Assembly (NCBI GenBank): GCA_963978545.1
Contig: OZ021729.1
Coordinates: 89,310,466-89,374,465 of the forward strand
Direction of reading: 5' to 3'
Source of the DNA: Linyphia triangularis
Lineage: Eukaryota; Arthropoda; Arachnida; Araneae; Linyphiidae
DNA length: 64,000 nt
Shown piece by piece: positions 1 to 10,120 of this stretch; the first letter of the stretch is position 1, and every line of letters begins with the position of its first letter. Below the pieces are notes generated by a model. That model made no database searches. It was not told the origin of the DNA and worked only from the letters and a program-made list of their open reading frames with translations. A program made the translations under genes and the position numbers.

Positions 1-52
1 TAGCCCTCGTGTTGCTGATGGCGGCAGATAATCTGAAAACAACCAACCATCT
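1..52 (+). mobile_element. tRNA-derived SINE, 3' end only
   Basis: This is the last part of the SINE family found elsewhere in the window: the block from TAGCCCTCGTGTTGCTGA through CAGATAATCTGAAAACAACC. The tRNA-like head lies off the window edge. The family tail is a short ACCA/AACC repeat rather than a long poly(A). Confidence 0.9.
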
Positions 53-243
53 ATAATTGGGTGATCCTTTATTTTTCGACTATCAATTTCATATTTTCTC
101 TCCACCCATTTTTTTTTTCTTTGACTATAAAGAGATTATTATGGCTATTTTTTAAAAAAATTCAAAGTGATTTACCCGTGCAGCAAGGAGCTTTAAGTTC
201 GCATCTTGAAGCCGTATTTTACTATATTGCGCTGTGTCGCTGG

Positions 244-554
244 TAGAGGTCGGCGATATATCGATTTGACGATATTTTTATCGATATTTCAACAAAAAAT
301 ATCGATGTTAAAAATATCGATAAAAGTCCACCTATATATCGATATTTTCAAACATTTTTAGTTTTTTGATGATCGTTTTGTAATTTCATGTGTTTTTTCG
401 ATTTTCTCTATTCACTTTTCAAAAACTTCAAAACTAAAGTTTGATCTTGCCTGAGAGGCAGTTAAAATGGCACCAATATTCAATATTTTCCACACACTTA
501 AAAGCTATTGAAAATTATCTAAATTTTTCTTGAAGTCACTGCACCAACTAAACC

Positions 555-627
<73 letters not shown>

Positions 628-821
628 GTAATAGATCCATTTCAGCTGAAAAAGTAGTCACCTTACAAAAAGGCAATAATGAAAAGTAGAAATTTGCCCC
701 GAAAAACTTTGTTTCTGGCAAAATTGAAAATCAAATAAAAAAAATCATGTATCGATATATCGATATTTTTTTCTATGTAACGATATAGTATCTATATTTT
801 GATCGATATTTCCGACCTCTA
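244..821. mobile_element. Non-autonomous hAT-like element with ATCGAT-rich ends
   Basis: The TIRs read TAGAGGTCGGCGATAT on the left and, reverse-complemented, TAGAGGTCGGAAATAT on the right. They are flanked by GTCGCTGG (236-243) and GTCGCTGA (822-829), a 7/8 match to an 8-bp duplication as expected for hAT. Both subterminal regions are packed with ATCGATATT repeats, and the middle holds a TA microsatellite. There is no coding capacity. Confidence 0.8.
559..625. repeat. (TA)n microsatellite
   Basis: About 66 bp of uninterrupted TA dinucleotides inside the hAT-like element 244-821. Confidence 0.98.
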
Positions 822-829
822 GTCGCTGA

Positions 830-1578
830 CCACTTCGTTTGTACGTTACATTAACATGGTCAACTGTCAAATACCAATAAATTATTGCAGAATGGCATGA
901 CTCCATTCATAATTTTACTACACTTCTGTGATCTGAAGGAGAGAGGCAGAAATCTATAGTATCCCTCGACTATTCCACACTTAATTCAGTGTAGATTTCA
1001 ATTTGAGAGTTGTTGTTATTCTTTGTTTAAAATATGGTGCGTAGTTTAAGAAGTAATATCGGTAACACTTTTTTAATCAGTAAAGTTCATCACTAGGTAA
1101 CAGGTAACAAATATGTTAATCAACAGCTTTTGTCAGTCTTGCTGTACATCGAACTTGAGATGAAGCTAACGATCGGTGAAAGTCTTATTCGAATTAGTTG
1201 CACTAGAGTGCTTAATATTTTAGTGCTCCCGTAGTATTTATTACTGACTAATAGTTGATCAAATGGAACAACTGGCTGAAAAATAAGTGTTGTATTTCCG
1301 TTGTAGAGTCATTACATAAGTTGTGGGTACTTAAAAATTAACTACCTCAAGCCACAAGCACTGCAGACATCAAGCTTGAAAACATTTACGATAAATAGAA
1401 CTATATCCATAAGAAGAATTTTCAGCATGCGAAAACATTTTTATATGAGGCTTCCAACACCAACTCATGAGGTTAATTTTATGGGGGTGAAATTGATTTT
1501 CAATGCGTGATCAAGCTGATTTCACGCATTTTGGCGAACTCTGATGGCCTCTAGTGTTGCAAGTCAGCCTATCCATTC
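830..1578. other. Non-coding spacer, nothing recognised
   Basis: AT-rich sequence between two hAT-like elements. I see no long frame, no repeat partner within the window and no RNA gene. Confidence 0.6.
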
Positions 1579-1586
1579 CTCCGCGA

Positions 1587-2302
1587 CAGGGGCGTACTGG
1601 CCATAGGGTTGTCCGGTGCAATCACCGGGCCGGTCAGTGTCTGTAAAAATTGGGCCGGTCGGATACGAAGGTTTTTTTATAATTATTTTGAAATATAAAT
1701 AGTTGCTTTCCTTAACGTTTTTTTAAAAAGTCCAATGCATCCAAATGCAAATCCCCCCTCCCCCTTTCCCACTCCCTCCAGGTGAAGCCGTTTTTCGTTT
1801 GATAGGGGTAGTAAGGTGTTTTAAGAAAAGTAGACGTACTAAGATTTATATATTATCATATTACTTTTTACTTATTTTATAGCCTTTACGGTTAAATATT
1901 TACTATCAGTTCGGATGTCATTTTCTAATGAACCTACTAGTTATATTCCTGGACATTCTTTATTTTACTACTTATATTTCTTTTTGCAATAAACTATCAA
2001 TGACTTATGGAATCTAAGTTCACTCAAAGGAGATGCAAATACTAGCGACAGAGAAGATTTTATTTAATTAAACTAATTATTAAAACAATTCAATTTTTTT
2101 AATTTATTAATAAAAGTAACTTATTATTGAAATCAATGATTAAATACAAATATTTAAATAATAAAATATGTTAATTTTTAAAATTAATTAATATTAATTA
2201 TTGGAATGATTTTATTGAAATTTTATTAGTGATGATTTTGAAAATTTGGGCCAGCCGAAATCTAAAATCACCAGGCCGATTTTATGTTCCAGTACGCCCC
2301 TG
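1587..2302. mobile_element. hAT MITE, family GGGGCGTACTGG, copy A
   Basis: It starts CAGGGGCGTACTGGCCATAG and ends CCAGTACGCCCCTG. The perfect 8-bp duplication CTCCGCGA lies at 1579-1586 and 2303-2310. The outer parts carry the GC-rich blocks GGGCCGGTC and GGGCCAGCC, and the middle is very AT-rich. No transposase remains. A second copy in the opposite orientation lies at 41027-41865. Confidence 0.95.
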
Positions 2303-2310
2303 CTCCGCGA

Positions 2311-2978
2311 CCTTTATCAAAAAGTCCTTTTTAAACCCCTTTTGAAAGGCGTCCCGTTCCAAACGGCTTTCGAGACAAAGAAGTATGTTTGTTTTTAGAA
2401 GCTGCGATGTCTGTAGAAATACGATCCGTCCTTCGCCACACCCGAATTCTGGAATGCTTGTTTTGTTTACTCAATGTGAAGGCGTTAAAAAGAGTGGGAA
2501 AGAGCCACTCCAATAAAGATGTCAATTTGCGTAAAAGACCGACACCTGCTGTTGAAGACCACCTCACATCTATCGTCGGTATTTCTCTTTGTAGACAAGG
2601 GCTGGGGGAAGGAAGGGGTTCTCAGAACTGACATCTTTATGATGATTCGGAGTGGAAGACGAAGATTACACTCAAATGCTGTTCTTGAATCTGTGAGATA
2701 CAGACTTTTTTTTTTCACAGTGCAAGTGCGTCCGTAAGATGGCGGGACGTTTGTTTTGTATGTTCTTATTTAATGAAAAGGTAAAAGAATGATTGCTTCT
2801 TACCTATTAATTAACTAAGAACTTATTTACAATTTTTATCTGCAATGGTAATATAAAAAGCAGATATAATGTAAAATTTATTGTATGTATCTCACAGATA
2901 CGATGACAATAATGGCGTAAGTTTTTTGAGGACAGTAACTGAGTGTTAAATGCACGACACAAAATTTGCAAAATCACA
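2311..2978. other. Moderate-GC patch with overlapping short frames, no gene recognised
   Basis: Between 2331 and 2737 several frames of 70-80 codons stay open on both strands, and base composition is less AT-rich than around it. None of the translations matches a family I know, and no splice pattern stands out. It may be a decayed coding fragment or chance openness in a richer patch. Confidence 0.3.
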
Positions 2979-2987
2979 ATTTTTGAT

Positions 2988-3170
2988 TGATTGGTTGTTT
3001 TCAGATTATCTGGCGCCGTCAGCAACACGAGGGCTATAATGCTCCGAAACATTCGTCATTAGACAAGCCAACATACATTTACAAACACCCATGCCTAACA
3101 CGGAACTCGAACCCGCAACCTCGCGGTCTAGGAGCTAACACGCTAACCACTATACCGTTTGGTCGGCACC
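2988..3170 (-). mobile_element. tRNA-derived SINE, full length
   Basis: Read on the minus strand it has the tRNA-like head (A-box TAGTGGTTAGCGTGTTAGC, B-box GGTTCGAGTTCCG), a tRNA-unrelated body and the AACCAACC tail. The 9-bp duplication ATTTTTGAT flanks it at 2979-2987 and 3171-3179. The A- and B-box head predicts RNA polymerase III transcription with mobilisation by a LINE. Confidence 0.93.
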
Positions 3171-3229
3171 ATTTTTGATATCCCAAAGCTATTCATCGAC
3201 CCCGAAGAACATGTAAGCTGGAAGGTGAT

Positions 3230-3567
3230 AATTAATAGTTTAAAAAACATGCTTTAATAGAAAAGTGAACTAAAAAGTAGAAAATAATTTTAAATGAGTT
3301 TGAAATAAGAATAGAGTGATTAACAAGAAATATTTATTTTATCGTAAAAAAGCGTGGGTGCTTTTTAAGATATTTTCATAATGGCTCTACTTTTACCAAT
3401 ATATATACAACAATTGACATCAAGCACCCTACGCTTTTTTACGATAAAATAAATATTTCTTGTTAATCACTCTATTCTTATTTCAAACTCATTTAAAATT
3501 ATTTTCTACTTTTTAGTTCACTTTTCTATTAAAGCGTGTTTTTTAGTTTTTTAAACTATTAATTATT
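3230..3567. repeat. Near-perfect inverted repeat with arms of about 134 bp
   Basis: Left arm 3230-3363 and right arm 3422-3567 are almost exact reverse complements across a spacer of about 58 bp. The right arm has a small extra TTTTTTAG and one or two changes. The arms contain TTTTTTACGATAAAATAAAT and TTGTTAATCACTCTATTC. Arm identity well above that of most repeats here implies recent origin. It is either a fold-back MITE or a local inverted duplication. Confidence 0.9.
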
Positions 3568-3640
3568 TTCTACTTTTTAGTTTGGTTTTCTATTAAAGCA
3601 TGTTTTTTAGTTTTTTAAACTATTGATTATTTTTTCTGTA
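3560..3640. repeat. Tandem duplication of the inverted-repeat arm tail
   Basis: The last approximately 75 bp of the right arm (TTTTCTACTTTTTAGTT through TTTTTTAAACTATT) is repeated immediately downstream with a few substitutions. Confidence 0.75.
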
Positions 3641-3767
3641 AACGATAAATTTTTTTTAGTTAATTTTTTTAGTTAAGTGTACAAAACTCTCCAGTTGTTC
3701 TTGCCAATAGTCACATGCTTGTCTCAAATTTAAGTCATGTGTATGCCTTAGTACACGCCGTATTACT

Positions 3768-3856
3768 GGATGCCGGACATCTCATCCCTCGGACAAGTCG
3801 CCACCGGACATCTCATCCCCCGGACATCTCGCCACCGGACAAGTCACCACCAAGAA
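3768..3856 (+). repeat. CCGGACA minisatellite, left outer end
   Basis: Short units alternating CCGGACATCTC and CGGACAAGTC with CATCC or GCCAC linkers, ending CACCACCAAGAAGG. The same array in reverse orientation lies at 19395-19490, marking the two outer edges of the large inverted structure. Confidence 0.85.
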
Positions 3857-4119
3857 GGCGCGGATCGAGGGTGTTGTGTGGGGAAAACGATTTTCTTACG
3901 AGGAACTGTCGAAGCTGAATGGTGGGACTTGCGTACGTATTCAAGAAGGCACAACATTGAAGTTATCTTTTAACCCATCCTCCCGGCTGAACATTATTGG
4001 TGTTATTTAAATATTAACGAAATATTTTATTACACTCTTGATTAAATTAATGTTAATTCAAGGTATTAATATTTTTAATAATATATGAGTTATTAAAATA
4101 TTGAATTGTTATACTTCGG

Positions 4120-4171
4120 ATTTTTTTTTTTCTTTTTTTTTTTTTCTTTTTTTTTTTTTCTTTTTTTTTCT
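4120..4171 (+). repeat. T-rich simple repeat
   Basis: Runs of T broken by single C bases, within the first unit of the left tandem array. Confidence 0.9.
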
Positions 4172-4199
4172 TGGCGTAGTGACGTTTCTTTTTAACGAT

Positions 4200-4857
4200 A
4201 GTATCGAGAATATATAGAAACTTCGTATATTTTATATGATGCAGGGTAACACTGATGTGTCAGATGGTTATCAGGCGCGGATCTAGAGATATATATTAGG
4301 AGAGACGGAGGTGCGTGTTGCATATGGAGAAAGTTTTTATTAATATCTTTAATAAGTTAATAAAGTATGGAATTTGTATATTCAGGATATTTTTTTTGTT
4401 TATCTTTCTTTTTTTGACTTAGATGAAAGGAGATTTAATAGTATCGAGAATATATAAACACATCATGTATTAGATATGACAAAGGGTAAGACTGATGTCT
4501 CACAGGTGACTGTCAGGCGCGGATCTAGAGAGGCGGGGGTGCGAGAGTTGCATACGTATGGGGAAATTTTTTATTAATATCTGTATTAAAATATGGAATT
4601 GTTATATTTAGGATTTTCTTTTTCTTTCTTGACGTATAGACGTTTCTTTTTGAAGAAAGAGATTTGATAGTATCGAGAATATAAAGGCACTTCGTACATT
4701 TGATATGATGCTGGGTAAGAGTGATGTGTCAGATGGTTGTCAGGCGCGGATCTAGAGATATATACTAGGAGAGGAGGGGGTGCGTGTTGCGTACATATGG
4801 GGAAAGTTTTTATTAATATCTTTAATAAGTTATTAAAATATGAAATTGCTATATTTC

Positions 4858-4890
<33 letters not shown>

Positions 4891-5760
4891 CTTGACGTAT
4901 AGACGTTTCTTTTTGATGAGAGAGATTTGATTGTATCGAGAATATATAGACACTTCGTACATTTGATATGATGCTGGGTAAGAGTGATGTGTCAGATGGT
5001 TGTCAGGCGCTGATCTAGAGATATATATTAGGAGAGGAAGGGGTGCGTGTTGCGTACATATGGGAAAAGTTTTTATTAATATCTTTAATAAGTTATTAAA
5101 ATATGGAATTGTTATATTTCGGATTCTTTTTTTCTTTCTTGACAAGTTTCTTTTTGATGAGAGAGATTTGATAGTATCGAGAATATATAGACACTTCGTA
5201 CATTTGATATGATACTGGGTAAGAGTGATGTGTCAGATGGTTGTCAGGCGCTGATCTAGAGATATATATTAGGAGAGGAGCGGGTGCGTGTTGCGTACAT
5301 ACGGGGAAAGTTTTTATTAATATCTTTAATAAGTAATAAGTCATTAAATTATGGAATTTTTATACTCCGAATATTTCTTTTTCTTTTTGGAACGTAGATA
5401 CAAAGACATTTACTAGTATCGAGAATATATAGATACGAGTGAGTTATAACACTTCGTATATCTGATATGATGAGAAGCAAGCTGATGTATGTGTAAGATG
5501 ATTGTCAGACGCAGATCTAGATATGTATTATAGGGGAGGGGGTGCTTATTGCGTACATATGGGGAACGTTTGTATTAATATTTTTTATTATAATTAGTAT
5601 TTAAATTATGAAATTTTTATATTTCGAAATTTTTTTCCCCTTTTTGACTTAGAGGAAAAGACATTTTATAGTATCGAGAACATATAGACATGAGTGGGTT
5701 ATGACACTTCAAGGATCCAGTGTGGTATAACCAGGCAAGAATCTAGGGAGGATTTATTAG
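4200..5760 (+). repeat. Left tandem array, units of about 240 bp
   Basis: Seven occurrences of the landmark GGCGCGGATCTAGAG or variants occur near 4274, 4514, 4741, 5005, 5247, 5507 and 5732, spaced 225-264 bp. Each unit also contains GTATCGAGAATATATAGACA, a poly(T) tract of variable length and a TGTGTCAGATGGTTGTCAGG segment. The outermost units are the most diverged. Short apparent frames here arise only because units repeat; they are not genes. Confidence 0.95.
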
Positions 5761-5908
5761 GAAGAATATGCGAGCTGCTCACGTGAATTAAAAAATGGTG
5801 ATGCACTAACATTTACAAGCCTATCATCGATTTTAAATTAGGTATTGCATAACGCCAACGGGATTCAATCGTGAGACTAATTGCACACTAGGTACACAAC
5901 ATGGTCAG
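5761..5908 (+). repeat. Left arm, inner unique part (first piece)
   Basis: Sequence from AAAAAATGGTGATGCACTAA to ACACAACATGGTCAG matches the reverse complement of about 12000-12125. It is cut at 5908 by the hAT insertion and resumes at 8463. Confidence 0.88.
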
Positions 5909-6371
5909 TAGGGTGGATCGTTCTTCTATGGAGAAAAAAAAATTATTATTAATCAAAACCTACCTATGGGGAAAAGATGTTCTATGATATAGAGATTAGG
6001 GGGAAAATAATAAAAAAAATTAATTTAAAAATTTTGCACTGCCACAAAGGGGTTGAATTTTCGAAAAAAATGAAAAAAGTCCTAATTTTAGTTAAATGAT
6101 TTTAAACTAAAAATAATTGTTTTTTACAATATAAATCCTAAAAAATTTATGATTACTGACTAATTAGTAGTACAATGTACATTTCAACCTTTTTTTATCC
6201 AACTCCTTTCCCCCCCATATCACCGTTGAATCAGCCCTACAACCTTATAGTGCAGTTGTCAGCGGCTTACTGAATTCAACGCCTAATCGGTGAGCGCTGT
6301 TCTTGTGAAGTAAATTAAATTACAATTTTATTATGTGAAGTTTGTTTATGTACTTGGACTAATACTGTACT

Positions 6372-7922
6372 ATGGCGTTGTTAAGAAAAGACATGATTTG
6401 TCCTATATTTGGGTCAGGCTGTAATATGCCCACGATTATGCTTCCCACTTACGAAAAACGTAATTAGTTGCGTATATTGGCATTCAAAAAGAGAAGCAAA
6501 GTACAGTGTATTTAAATACACTTTTCTCCGCTTGTCAATAATTTGCAAGTAAGTTAGAAGAGACCTGGAAACGAGCTTTAATACCAATAAATGACCACTC
6601 CAACATTTTGAGAAAAATAAGTTCATACTACGACAAATGTCACGCTTTCAAAGCTAGACAACTAACTGAAAGCTATCTCAAGGAAAGCACATCGTAAGTT
6701 TTGTTCATGCGTCGACTTGGTTGTTTTCAGATTATCTGGCGCTGTCAGCAACACGAGGACTATAATGGGCCGAAACATTTGTCATTTGACAAGCCAACAT
6801 ACATTTACAAACATCCATGTCTTACACGGGACTCGATTCGCGGTCTAGAAGCTAGCACACTAATAACCGTTTGGTCGGCTAGGTCATGCGTCGACAATGA
6901 CATAGATACAACAATGTTGGTTGCTATAATAGGTAGTCTGTCAACACACGTATCAAAGAAGGTGTTATACGAAATATGGAACTGATTCTGGAGCGTCCAC
7001 TACAATGGTTTGCGTGCCAGTTACAAGCCAAAGAGTGACAGTATGATAAATACTACATGTAGTTTCATTCACGTAAACCCAACCTATGCGAACTGACTAA
7101 CAAGAAAGACTTAAATACTGATAAACTGTGCTTAATGCAAATTTGTGAAGCCATCACTACGGACAAAGCAGCAAAGGGCTGTTGAAGTGAAACTCTGGAA
7201 AGATTCGCCACTCAAGGTGGTTTACAACCCCCAACAGAATTATCATGTTCTATTTGGCTTAGAAGAAATCCAACCAAAGCTTTATTGACATTAATTATGT
7301 TCACCGTAAAAGTCTAGGCACCTATGTGATACAAGATCAAAACCAAACAATCGGTAATCTATGGTGCAGAGCATTTGCATTAATCAAATTTTCTATTGCG
7401 TTACTTCTCAATTGATTTGAAGAAATTCATTGATCCACTAATTTTTGAAACGGAGGTTTGGGCTTTCCTGAAAATATCCTGATATCAATGCTAGCTGACG
7501 ACAGAAATAACACAAAGGAATCGGTCCTCCAAAGAATTTTAAATTTTGCGCAAAGTCAAACGGTCTGCTGCAACCCAAACCCTTTTAGCGATTAATATCC
7601 GTATCTTAAACATACCAATTTTTTACCCTTGTGTGACAGATTATGTGAACTTGATTAAGAGGGAGAATGTGACAGAACGATTTAGTGATGACATGATTTC
7701 AGGAGCAATAGTAAACTCAGCAATCATTTCTACGGCAATACTATAGCATTACCTACTATCAAGGGGTATCCTTGTCGTACTCAAGCTACAGAACGAATAG
7801 TCACAGAAGCATTTTCTGCTGTAAGCGGATCTTATAGAAGAGATGGGTTAAAAAGAAATAACCTGGAATCATGAAGCCTCAAGCCAGTTTTCAACACCAA
7901 ACGTGATTACCGTTCACTGTAA
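6372..7922 (+). pseudogene. hAT-family transposase pseudogene (arthropod type with C-H-T-Q-like motif)
   Basis: I recognise scattered, collinear pieces of one transposase family. The N-terminal piece near 6372-6460 is CPIFGSGCNMP followed by LPTYEKRN. A piece near 6575-6690 reads RKISSYYDKCHAF. A middle piece near 6970-7035 reads MELILERPLQWFACQLQAKE. The C-terminal piece near 7745-7922 contains CRTQATERIVTEAFSAVSG, then RRDGLKRNNLES and KPVFNTKRDY. In related transposases the C-terminal block usually begins CHTQ; here H is R. Many stops, frameshifts and an inserted SINE (6717-6883) break the gene. Family recognition is from memory of the motif order, not from a search. Confidence 0.75.
6717..6883 (-). 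mobile_element. tRNA-derived SINE inside the hAT transposase
   Basis: A SINE in minus orientation, slightly shortened around the B-box. It is flanked by the 12-bp duplication TCATGCGTCGAC at 6705-6716 and 6884-6895. It is younger than the hAT element that it interrupts. Confidence 0.92.
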
Positions 7923-7981
7923 TTCCGAAGATTTTTTGTTTTTCTTGATTTAATTCTTAAAAAGTTGTAATATGTTCCTAA

Positions 7982-7984
<3 letters not shown>

Positions 7985-8023
<39 letters not shown>
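7985..8023 (+). repeat. Poly(T) tract
   Basis: About 39 consecutive T residues directly after the transposase relic. Confidence 0.98.
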
Positions 8024-8024
<1 letters not shown>

Positions 8025-8099
8025 TGTGTAACCATTTAGTACATGTCCTCTCCTTCCAATAAACATTTAAAAGTACTAAAGGCCTGTTTCACTTAAACA

Positions 8100-8454
8100 A
8101 AAATCACTTTGACATTTTACCATTAAAAAGCTTAAATACCAAAACTTCATCCCCCTTGCAAAGAGCTTAACATAAAATTTATTATTTTTATTTTATTTTT
8201 CCTTTAATTAATGTACCTCAGAACATCTTTTCCGTACAGGTAGGTTTTGAAATTCTTCAGAAAAAAAATTTAATTGACTTTGACTTTTTACTATAAAAAA
8301 GCTCAAATACCTAAACTTCATCCTCCTTGTGGCAGTACTGAACTTAAAATTTAATTTTTTTAATTATTTTTCCATGTATCTGTATACCATAGAACATCTT
8401 TTCCCCATAGGTCGGATTTGAAATTCTGAATTTTTTTTTTTTCGATCCACCCTA
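8100..8454 (+). repeat. Tandemly duplicated right end of the hAT element
   Basis: Two diverged copies of the block ACTTTGAC, TACC, AACTTCATCC, CTTGC and AGAACATCTTTTCC lie at about 8100-8270 and 8272-8454. Only the second ends in the TIR. Confidence 0.8.
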
Positions 8455-8462
8455 ATGGTCAG

Positions 8463-8700
8463 TAAGAGCTTTGAAATTTTTACCGTCGACGTTACTCGCC
8501 AACGCGGTATGTTGAAAAAATTAAAAATTGTTTTTGGTATTCGATGACATGGCTAAAAATCGCAATGAGGAAAGGTTACGGATTTTTCATACTATAATGA
8601 GAATATTTAGCCATTTTCATTTCAACCCTTTCAATCCCTTCTCTTTTCAGCCTAGTTGATGGCTATGTTGTTGACGTTTTTGCATGCCATAGGTTAACGC
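8463..8700 (+). repeat. Left arm, inner unique part (second piece)
   Basis: Reverse complement of about 11780-12000. Shared words include CAACGCGGTATGTTGA, TTGTTTTTGGTATTCG, AATCGCAATGAG and TAGTTGATGGCT. It ends in a decayed tRNA-like motif (GCATGCC) whose better copy is in the right arm at 11656-11805. Confidence 0.88.
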
Positions 8701-10017
8701 AAAAGCTCATGCAATGTGTTTAAAAGAGTACAAAACCCTTTTCCTCCAAGGCATTCCAACACCTTCTCGGGCACAACCTTTAACGAAATTCCTTTTATCG
8801 TAACTGGTGTGCAGTTCAGCACAGTTAAACATACAAAGCGGGTACTGAAAAAGAGTTGTCCGACAATGGACAACCCATTGTGTCTTAAGTAACCTGACTA
8901 AAATGGGTTTTTCAAACATAATTCATACATCTGCTTCTGCTCTTAGTTTTTGACTTTTAAAGGATTTTGTCAGATTTTAAACAAAAGTAAAAGACAGAAA
9001 TATTAAATATAAAAATAGCAATTTTAAAAAATGAAATATTTATAAGATTTTATTCTGGCATGTTTATACGGATATGCTAGTAATTATAATGAACAACAGG
9101 TCTTCAACTAAAACTAAAGTTGTATTGATAAACAGTTTTATTTCCATTTAATACAAATTTCTTTATCTACTCACTCAATCTTCAGTGATGTGATTTTACA
9201 TATATCTACAGTAAATGTAAGACTTCCAAAGTTTTAAGTTAACATTTCTTAATTACTAGAATAAATTCTTCCAGCCCCACATCTTAGATTACTTTACCAT
9301 CATTGTAAGTTTTAATAACTAGAATTTAACAGAAAAATTAAAATGTTTTTCTATGCTTCTGTATAAACTTCTCAATAAATAATTATGTTATGAAAGCTGA
9401 GTCTACTGTTTCATAGTATTATTACACTGATGATTATATTATTTATCCTTTTGCATGAATTACACATGAAATGGTTCTATATAGATATCTATTAAAAAAA
9501 TAGTTCCTACTTGTAAGTGTTTCAATTTTAGAGACGCCATGTTCAATGGAAAGTTCTAAAAGATATTTCTAAACCTTTAGTCTTTGCACACACTTCTTAG
9601 AAAGTCGATCTTTTCTGACTCCTACGCCGACATTTTGAACTTTTAATGTTAATGCAATATACTTGACGGTAATATCGTCAAAAGTTATTCTCCACTCCTT
9701 TCGTTGTATAAATAATTATTTATTTAAATGTGCTTTATTTTACTTTATATATTTTGTGTTAATCAATATCTTCCATTTGATAGTCAAATCTGAATTGAAA
9801 CAGCATTTTTTATAATCTAATTATTTCTAATTTTATATTCTAATAAAAATTCCAACAACAAAGTACATTTTACAAACGCGATAGTCCATCAATTAACATC
9901 ATGGGGGGGAATGGCGCCAAATTCTTGATCTACCTTTTCACTTACAGCTGAAGGGATTTATTCAACAGTAAGAAGATGTACAAGATGGATATTTGCACAA
10001 GATAGTGTAAAAATAAA

Positions 10018-10020
10018 GAA

Positions 10021-10052
<32 letters not shown>
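10018..10052 (+). repeat. (AAAT)n microsatellite
   Basis: Eight or so AAAT units near the middle of the foldback core. Confidence 0.95.
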
Positions 10053-10091
10053 AAAAAAATAAAAAATACCAGTCAATTGAGCAAATGCACA

Positions 10092-10120
10092 TAATATGCA
10101 TAACGAAGTTATGCATATTA
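10092..10120. repeat. Perfect palindrome, 13-bp arms, 3-bp loop
   Basis: TAATATGCATAAC, then GAA, then GTTATGCATATTA. The half-motif GTTATGCA recurs twice more within the next 50 bp. Confidence 0.9.

Larger units (their letters stand above)
5909..8454 (+). mobile_element. Degenerate hAT element with long TIRs, inserted in the left foldback arm
   Basis: The element begins TAGGGTGGATCG and ends CGATCCACCCTA, with a perfect 8-bp duplication ATGGTCAG at 5901-5908 and 8455-8462. The TIR homology continues inward through CTATGGGGAAAAGATGTTCT. The opposite foldback arm has the uninterrupted sequence, so the empty site is visible. It contains a decayed transposase gene and one SINE. The right end is duplicated in tandem (about 8100-8270 and 8272-8454). 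Confidence 0.93.

Noticed and set aside
2331..2737. A host coding exon
   Set aside because: Frames are open on both strands at similar length, no family is recognisable and no splice pair brackets the patch; kept only as an unassigned region.
4849..5344. Overlapping 70-98-codon frames on both strands
   Set aside because: They recur in each tandem unit with lysine- or phenylalanine-rich translations of homopolymers; they are by-products of the repeat.
4200..5760. Regularly spaced repeats resembling a CRISPR array
   Set aside because: Units are about 240 bp and homologous along their whole length, so there are no unique spacers; the context is a eukaryotic transposon.
10092..10120. A loxP-like recombination site
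   Set aside because: It has 13-bp arms, but the loop is 3 bp rather than 8 bp, and arm sequences do not match lox sites beyond a short ATAAC/GTTAT similarity.
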